From Verrucomicrobiota bacterium (GTDB lineage Bacteria > Verrucomicrobiota > Verrucomicrobiia > Opitutales > Opitutaceae), in NCBI GenBank assembly GCA_023457715.1, contig JAEWKR010000177.1:7609-71608 (forward strand): a DNA stretch of 64,000 nucleotides. The letters run 5' to 3'. Below, piece by piece: positions 58,807 to 64,000 of this stretch. The notes under the pieces are model-generated. The model made no database searches. It was given only the letters and a program-made list of their open reading frames with translations, and was not told the DNA's origin. The first letter of the stretch is position 1, and each line of letters begins with the position of its first letter. A program made the position numbers and the translations under genes.

Positions 58807-61800
58807 ATGCCGCCGGCCGCTTCCGGCCTACACTGTTACTCACAACCCTTTTACACCTTTTTGTCCCCCCATCAGGCACAGACTGTAAACAAGGAGCTGC
58901 GCATCCTGGTCCTCGAGGATGTCCCGGCCGACGTCATGCTCATCGACCATGAGCTGCGGCAGGCCGGCATTCCCTTTCAGGTGAAGCGGGTGGAGACGCG
59001 CGAGGCGTTCACGCGCGAGCTCGAGACGAACCCGCCCGACCTGATCCTTTCCGACCACGGCCTGCCCGGGTTCGACGGCTTTGCCGCCCTCGGCCTGGCG
59101 CGCACGCAGTATCCGGAAATCCCCTTCATCTTCGTCACCGGCTCCATGGGCGAGGAGCTCGCGATCGAATCGCTGCGGGGCGGCGCCACCGACTACGTGC
59201 TGAAGAGCCGGATGTCGAACCTGGTCCCCGCGGTCGAGCGCGCACTCCGGCTGGCTGGCGAACGCGCCAAGCGCAAGCAGGCCGAAACGGAGCTCCGCGC
59301 GAGCGAGGAGCGTTTCCGCCTGCTGGTGAGCGGCGTGAAGGACTACGCCATCTGCATGCTCGATCCGTCGGGGCGCATCACGAGTTGGAATGCCGGGGCG
59401 GAAACGGTCTTCGGCCACCGCGCCTCCGACGTGGTGGGCGAACCCTTCCAGTGCTTCTACCGCCCGGTCGAGCGCGAGCTCGGCAAGCCGGAACAGGACC
59501 TCAAGACCGCCGCCGCCGAGGGCCGCTTCCAGGAGGAGAACTGGCGGCAGCGCCATGACGGCGTCACCTTCTGGGCCCACGTCGACATCCGCGCGCTCCG
59601 GGACGACGCCGGGAATCTGCGCGGCTTCACCCAGGTCGTGCGCGATGCCACGGAACGCATGCAGGCGCAGGAAGCCTTGCGCAAGAGCGAGGAACGCTAC
59701 CGCCGGCTGGTGGAATTATGCCCCGACGGGCTCATGGTGCTCCAGCACGGCCAGATCGTCTTCCTGAATTCCGCCGCCAGCCGGCTGCTCGGCGCGGCCG
59801 AGCCGGAGCAGGTCCTCGGCCAGACCTTCCTCGACCATCTCCACCCGGAGGGCCGCGCCACCGTGGCGGAACGGCTGAAGCGGCTCGGCGACCGCGGCTC
59901 CCGCGCCCCCTGGGGCGACCGTTCCCGGGGCGGCGGCGGCAGTCCGTTCCTGGAGGAAACGATCGTCCGTCGCGATGGTTCCGAGATCTCCGTCGAAATC
60001 GGCGCGTCGCACATGACGTATCTGGACGAGCCGGCGATCCAGATCATCCTGCACGACGTCACGGCCCAAAAGGCCGCGGCCAACGCGCTCCGCGAGAGCG
60101 AGAACCGCAAGGCCGCCATCCTCGAGACCTCGCTCGACGCGATCGCCGGGGTCGACCAGCGCGGCGTGGTGCGCGAGTGGAACACCGCGGCCGCCCGCAT
60201 CTTCGGCTATCCGCGCGAGCAGGCCATCGGTCGCAAGCTCGAGGAGCTGATCGTCCCGGCGCCGGCCGCGAAGCGCACCCTGCCCGGGCTGGTCGACTAC
60301 CTGAGCGGCGGCGTCACCTCCCTCGTCGGCCGGCCGGTCGAGGTCCTGGCGCGCCGCGCCAGCGGCCAGGAGTTTCCGATCGAGCTGGCGGTGACGCAGA
60401 TCAGCGAGGGCGCCCCGCCCTTCTACACCGCGTTCATGCGCGACATCACCGATCGCAAGGCCGCCGAGGACGCGGTGCGGCGCAGCGAGACGCGCAAATC
60501 GGCCGTCCTCGAAACCGCGCTCGACGCCATCATCACCTTCGACGCCGACGGCCGGATCATCGAATGGAACCCCGCCGCCGGGGTCGTCTTCGGCTTCAGC
60601 CGCGAGCTGGCGCTGGGCCGGACCTTCCAGGAGCTGATGAGCGCCTCCGCCAACGAGGAGCTCACCCGCAAGGGATTGTCCCGCTACCTGCAGACCGGCC
60701 GGGGCCGGCTGCTGGGCCAGCGCCTGGAGCTGCAGGCGCTGCGCGCCAACGGCGCCGAGTTTCCCGTGGAGCTCACGATCACCCACACCGGCGACGGCGA
60801 ACAGCGGGTGTTCACGAGCTTCGTGCGCGACATCACGGAGCGCCGCCGCACCGAGGAGGCCCTCCGCAAGAGCGAGGAGCGGTTCCGGCTCCTGGTCGAG
60901 GGCGTCGAGGACTACGCCATCTACATGCTCGACCTGCATGGGCGGGTGAGCACGTGGAATGTCGGCGCGGAGCGGCTCCACGGCTTCCGCTCCCCTGAAA
61001 TCGTCGGCCGCCGCTTCCACCGTTTCTACTCCGCCGACGACGCCGAGCGGAAGAAGCCGGACCAGGCGCTGGCCGTCGCCACCTCCGAAGGCACGTTCCA
61101 CGACGAGTGCTGGCTGCTGCGGAAGGACGGCTCGACGTTCTGCGCCAGCCTGGTCATCACCGCGCTGCGCGACGACACCGCCCGCCTCACCGGCTTTTCC
61201 GCGATCGCCCGCGACGTGACGCGCCGCAAGAACCAGGAGGACGAGATTCGCCGGCTCAACGCCGCGCTCGAACAACAGGTCAAGGAGCGCACCGCCGAAC
61301 TGGAGGCCGCTTCCTCGGAGATGGAGGCCTTCTCGTATTCGATCTCCCATGACCTCCGGGCGCCCCTGATCCACATCGCCGGCTTCGTCGAGATGCTCAA
61401 GAGCGACCTCGGCCCGCGGCTCGACGAACGCAGCCGCCGCCACCTCGACACCATCTGCAACTCGACGGAGCAGCTCGGGCGCATGATCGCCGACCTGCTG
61501 GCGCTCTCGCGCATCGGCCGCGCGGAGATGCACAAGGTGCGGTTGAATCTGGGTGAGGTGGTGAAGGATGTGCAGCGCGAGCTGGAGGCCGGTTTGCAAA
61601 ACCGCACCGTCCGCTGGATTGTGGGCGACCTGCCGGACGTGATGGCCGACCCCATTCTCCTCCGCCAGGCCGTCATGAACCTCCTCGCCAACGCGGTTAA
61701 ATTCTCCCGGAACGAGCCGGAGGCCCGCATCGAGATCGGCGCGGAGGTCGTGGGCAACGAGGACATCATCCACGTGCGCGACAATGGCGCGGGGTTCGAC

Positions 61801-61995
61801 CTGCGCTATGCCGGCAAGCTCTTCGGCGTGTTCCAGAAGCTGCATCCGGCCAGCGAATACGAAGGCTCCGGGATCGGCCTGGCCAAGACCCGCCGCATCA
61901 TCCAGCGCCATGGCGGCCGCATCTGGGCCGAGAGCGCCCCGCGGCAGGGCGCCACGTTCTACTTCAGCCTGCCCCGCTCCTCCGCCCCCGCATGA
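58807..61995 (+). CDS. REC-PAS5-histidine kinase
   Basis: About 1062 residues, no membrane segments. An N-terminal receiver-like domain (about 35-150; ILVLEDVPADVML, ILSDHGLPGFDG, FIFVTGSMGE) is followed by five PAS domains. Next comes a HisKA domain with the phosphoacceptor histidine in FSYSISHDLRAPLIH, then an ATPase domain ending LFGVFQKLHPASEYEGSGIGLAKT. The kinase core resembles phytochrome-type kinases. PAS 3 and 4 are near duplicates (ILETSLDAI and VLETALDAI). The start is uncertain: ATG 58807 is the first ATG; a TTG at 58783 is also in frame. It overlaps the response regulator gene by four bases. Confidence 0.9.
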   Translation: MPPAASGLHCYSQPFYTFLSPHQAQTVNKELRILVLEDVPADVMLIDHELRQAGIPFQVKRVETREAFTRELETNPPDLILSDHGLPGFDGFAALGLARTQYPEIPFIFVTGSMGEELAIESLRGGATDYVLKSRMSNLVPAVERALRLAGERAKRKQAETELRASEERFRLLVSGVKDYAICMLDPSGRITSWNAGAETVFGHRASDVVGEPFQCFYRPVERELGKPEQDLKTAAAEGRFQEENWRQRHDGVTFWAHVDIRALRDDAGNLRGFTQVVRDATERMQAQEALRKSEERYRRLVELCPDGLMVLQHGQIVFLNSAASRLLGAAEPEQVLGQTFLDHLHPEGRATVAERLKRLGDRGSRAPWGDRSRGGGGSPFLEETIVRRDGSEISVEIGASHMTYLDEPAIQIILHDVTAQKAAANALRESENRKAAILETSLDAIAGVDQRGVVREWNTAAARIFGYPREQAIGRKLEELIVPAPAAKRTLPGLVDYLSGGVTSLVGRPVEVLARRASGQEFPIELAVTQISEGAPPFYTAFMRDITDRKAAEDAVRRSETRKSAVLETALDAIITFDADGRIIEWNPAAGVVFGFSRELALGRTFQELMSASANEELTRKGLSRYLQTGRGRLLGQRLELQALRANGAEFPVELTITHTGDGEQRVFTSFVRDITERRRTEEALRKSEERFRLLVEGVEDYAIYMLDLHGRVSTWNVGAERLHGFRSPEIVGRRFHRFYSADDAERKKPDQALAVATSEGTFHDECWLLRKDGSTFCASLVITALRDDTARLTGFSAIARDVTRRKNQEDEIRRLNAALEQQVKERTAELEAASSEMEAFSYSISHDLRAPLIHIAGFVEMLKSDLGPRLDERSRRHLDTICNSTEQLGRMIADLLALSRIGRAEMHKVRLNLGEVVKDVQRELEAGLQNRTVRWIVGDLPDVMADPILLRQAVMNLLANAVKFSRNEPEARIEIGAEVVGNEDIIHVRDNGAGFDLRYAGKLFGVFQKLHPASEYEGSGIGLAKTRRIIQRHGGRIWAESAPRQGATFYFSLPRSSAPA

Positions 61996-62456
61996 ACGCG
62001 GACGAAAAGTACATCCTGCTCGCGGAGGACGACCCCTACGTCGCCGAACTGGTGCTGCACGTCCTCCAGCGCGGCCCCAACCCGCCGCACGTGGTGCACG
62101 TGAAGGACGGCGTCGACGCGCTCGACTTTCTCCACGCCCGCGGGATGTACGCCCAGCGCACGCACGGCCCCCCGGCCGTCGTGCTGCTCGATGTCAAGAT
62201 GCCCCGGCTCGACGGGCTGGAGCTGCTCCGGGAACTCAAGGCGGATCCGCTCTACCGCACCCTTCCCGTGGTGATGCTCACCTCCTCCCAGGACGAGCGC
62301 GATATCGCCACGGCCTACGATCTCGGGGCCAACGCCTACGTGGTGAAGCCGCTGGAGTTTCCCCGGCTGGTCGAGGTGCTGGCGGCCCTCCAGCGCTTCT
62401 GGCTCGAGGTCAACCAGCCCCGGCCGGTCACCGTTCCGGCGGCGGCCACGCCGTGA
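61992..62456 (+). CDS. Single-domain response regulator (Rcp1/CheY-like)
   Basis: A 154-residue protein made of one receiver domain: acidic pair LLAEDDPYVAEL, phosphoacceptor aspartate in VVLLDVKMPRLDG, threonine in VVMLTSSQDE and lysine in AYVVKPLEF. Such Rcp1-type regulators pair with phytochrome-like kinases, and the gene lies between two kinases with four-base overlaps at its start and end. There is no output domain. Confidence 0.93.
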   Translation: MNADEKYILLAEDDPYVAELVLHVLQRGPNPPHVVHVKDGVDALDFLHARGMYAQRTHGPPAVVLLDVKMPRLDGLELLRELKADPLYRTLPVVMLTSSQDERDIATAYDLGANAYVVKPLEFPRLVEVLAALQRFWLEVNQPRPVTVPAAATP

Positions 62457-62458
62457 CC

Positions 62459-63700
62459 ATGTTTCCGCCGTCGCCGCCCCCGCACGCCCCACCGGCCGCC
62501 TCCCGTCCCGACCCGGCGTCGGCGCGCCCGCTGCACATCCTCCTGCTCGAGGACAACGTCCCCCACGCCGAGCTGGTGGAGCATTTTCTGCGGGAAAGCG
62601 GACTCACCTTCTCGCTGGTCCGCGTCGACACCCAGGAGGCGTTCGAAGGGCAGCTGGAGGACCGCGTGCCCGACATGATCCTGTCCGATTACGCCCTCCC
62701 TTCGTTCGACGGCTACGCCGCCCTCGAGATTGCCAAGCAGCGGGTGCCGCACACCCCGTTCATTTTTGTCACCGGCACCATGGGCGAGGAGGTGGCGATC
62801 GAAACGCTGAAGAACGGCGCCACCGACTATGTGCTCAAGACCCGCCTCGGCCGGCTCGGCCCCGCGGTCCAGCGGGCCCTGCGCGAATCGGCGGAGCGCC
62901 GCGAACGCCAGCGCGCCGAGGACAAGCTGCGCCGCTCGCTCGACCAGCTGCGCGCGCTGACCACCTACCTGCAGTACGTGCGCGAGGAGGAGCGCACCCG
63001 GATCGCCCGCGAGGTCCATGACGAACTCGGCCAGCAGCTCACCGGCCTGAAGCTCGACATGTCGTGGCTCGCCTCGAAGCTCGGAAAAAACGCGAAGCCG
63101 GTGCAGCAGAAGGTCAGGACGATGGTCGACCACATCGATTCCACCATCCAGACGGTGCGGCGCATCGCGACGGAGCTGCGCCCCGGGATCCTCGACAGCC
63201 TCGGCCTGATCGCCGCGATGGAATGGCAGGCCAACGAGTTCCAGACCCGCAGCGGCATTGCCTGCGTGGTGACGACCACGGTCGAGGAGACGCTGTGGGA
63301 TCACGACATCACCACCGTCTTTTTCCGCATCTACCAGGAAACGCTGACGAACATCATCCGCCACGCCCAGGCGACCCGGGTCGATGTGCGACTCGATCAG
63401 GAGCAGGACACCCTGGTGATGACCGTCGCCGACAACGGCCGCGGCATCTCGGAGGAGGAGATCGCCGGCACCCGCTCCCTCGGCCTCCTCGGCATGCGCG
63501 AACGCGCTTCGCTCATCGGCGGCGAACTCACCCTCACCGGCGCCCCGGGCAAAGGCACGACCGTGACCTTGCGCGTGCCGTTGAACGGGCCGAGACCGCA
63601 CGGCGAACATCGAACATCGAACGCTGAACATCGAACATCGAAGGACGGAGCGAATACCCAACATCCAACATCCAACAGCCAACGTCCAACATCCAAGTAG
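62459..63700 (+). CDS. REC-histidine kinase (NarL-partner type) with repeat-derived tail
   Basis: A 413-residue protein. A receiver domain (about 20-140) is paralogous to that of the kinase at 58807. A HisKA_3 dimerisation domain (EEERTRIAREVHDELGQQLTG) and an ATPase domain (VFFRIYQETLTNIIRHAQA, VADNGRGI, SLGLLGMRERASLIGG) follow. This kinase type usually pairs with LuxR-type regulators. Starts at ATG 62459 or GTG 62453, the latter overlapping the regulator stop. The last 38 residues (from about NGPRPHGEHRT) are encoded by 7-bp repeats, so the natural C-terminus was probably near VTLRVPL. Confidence 0.9.
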   Translation: MFPPSPPPHAPPAASRPDPASARPLHILLLEDNVPHAELVEHFLRESGLTFSLVRVDTQEAFEGQLEDRVPDMILSDYALPSFDGYAALEIAKQRVPHTPFIFVTGTMGEEVAIETLKNGATDYVLKTRLGRLGPAVQRALRESAERRERQRAEDKLRRSLDQLRALTTYLQYVREEERTRIAREVHDELGQQLTGLKLDMSWLASKLGKNAKPVQQKVRTMVDHIDSTIQTVRRIATELRPGILDSLGLIAAMEWQANEFQTRSGIACVVTTTVEETLWDHDITTVFFRIYQETLTNIIRHAQATRVDVRLDQEQDTLVMTVADNGRGISEEEIAGTRSLGLLGMRERASLIGGELTLTGAPGKGTTVTLRVPLNGPRPHGEHRTSNAEHRTSKDGANTQHPTSNSQRPTSK

Positions 63701-63876
63701 GAACCGGCCATGCCGGTCTTCACTCGATGTTGAATGTTCGATGTTCGATGTTCTGCCTTGGGCCTTGGGCGTTGGACGTTGAGCGTTGGATGTTGGACGT
63801 TGGATGTTGGATGTTGGACGTTGAACGGGCCGAGACCGCACGGCGAACATCGAACATCGAACGCTGAACATCGAAC
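63579..63876. repeat. Heptamer arrays and a 58-bp direct repeat after the kinase
   Basis: GAACATC units (63605-63639), TCCAACA units (63657-63698), then fifteen units of TCGATGT/TGGATGT type in reverse complement (63724-63828). A small hairpin, ACCGGCCATGCCGGT, sits between the two orientations. A 58-bp segment at 63579-63636 is repeated exactly at 63819-63876, 240 bp later. Confidence 0.92.
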
Positions 63877-63973
63877 CTGGATCCCGAAGTTAAAAGTGCA
63901 TCGTTCCATTCCAAGTTAAGGACCTCTAACGTCTTTGGTGTGAAACAAACCACATCAGAGGAGGAACAGAACG

Positions 63974-64000
63974 ATGCGCGCTGAGTTTCAGCCGATCATC
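63974..64000 (+). CDS. Possible start of a gene, cut by the window end
   Basis: An ATG at 63974 is preceded by GAGGAGG about nine bases upstream, a strong ribosome site, and nine codons are open to the end of the window. Nothing can be said about the product. The 150 bases before it hold the end of the repeat region and then AT-richer sequence that could include a promoter. Confidence 0.45.

Noticed and set aside
63605..63828. Possible CRISPR array in the heptamer region
   Set aside because: Units are 7 bp with no unique spacers, and no cas genes are near.

Overview
The window is GC-rich bacterial chromosome. Gene content points to an Opitutaceae-type verrucomicrobium: an NADH-module-free complex I, DUF1080 sugar hydrolases with Gfo/Idh oxidoreductases, and intergenic repeats whose chance translations read 'SVGVPPAH' or 'AGRLRY'. 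The taxonomic call is inference; no rRNA or tRNA gene was seen.

Region 1 (1-22051, + strand) is an energy-conservation island. It opens with the end of one complex I operon (nuoL end, two tandem nuoM-type genes, nuoN). A small 4Fe-4S ferredoxin and a two-subunit 2-oxoacid:ferredoxin oxidoreductase (korA, korB) follow. Then comes a second complex I operon, nuoABCDHIJK, two further antiporter-like genes around an 87-residue membrane protein, nuoM and nuoN. It has no nuoE, nuoF or nuoG. On the minus strand at 24-29 kb lie a dihydroorotate-dehydrogenase-like gene and a full-length pyruvate:ferredoxin oxidoreductase (nifJ). The set suggests 2-oxoacid oxidation reducing ferredoxin, which then feeds an NADH-independent complex I. 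Both complex I loci show four antiporter-like subunits rather than the usual three.

Region 2 (22-35 kb, mostly - strand) holds small conserved proteins and a sugar-catabolism group: a tandem DUF1080 protein, two Gfo/Idh/MocA oxidoreductases and an MFS permease.

Region 3 (35.2-56 kb, - strand) is one compact NRPS/PKS operon. In reading order it encodes C-A-T, C-A(luciferase-like monooxygenase insert)-T, KS-AT-ACP-C-A-T, C-A-T-TE, a phosphopantetheinyl transferase and a cyclic-peptide-type ABC exporter. Specificity residues read by eye suggest Leu, Gly, malonyl, unassigned, Val.

Region 4 (56-64 kb, + strand) has a WecG-like domain fused to two STAS domains, a GT4 glycosyltransferase, and a kinase/response regulator/kinase signalling trio.

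Threaded through the window are dispersed repeats of several families. The most striking are degenerate arrays with a strict 7-bp period whose unit sequence differs from place to place. Several have run into or become part of coding sequences: an antiporter N-terminus, two spots in an NRPS adenylation domain, and the tails of a kinase and a HEAT-like protein.
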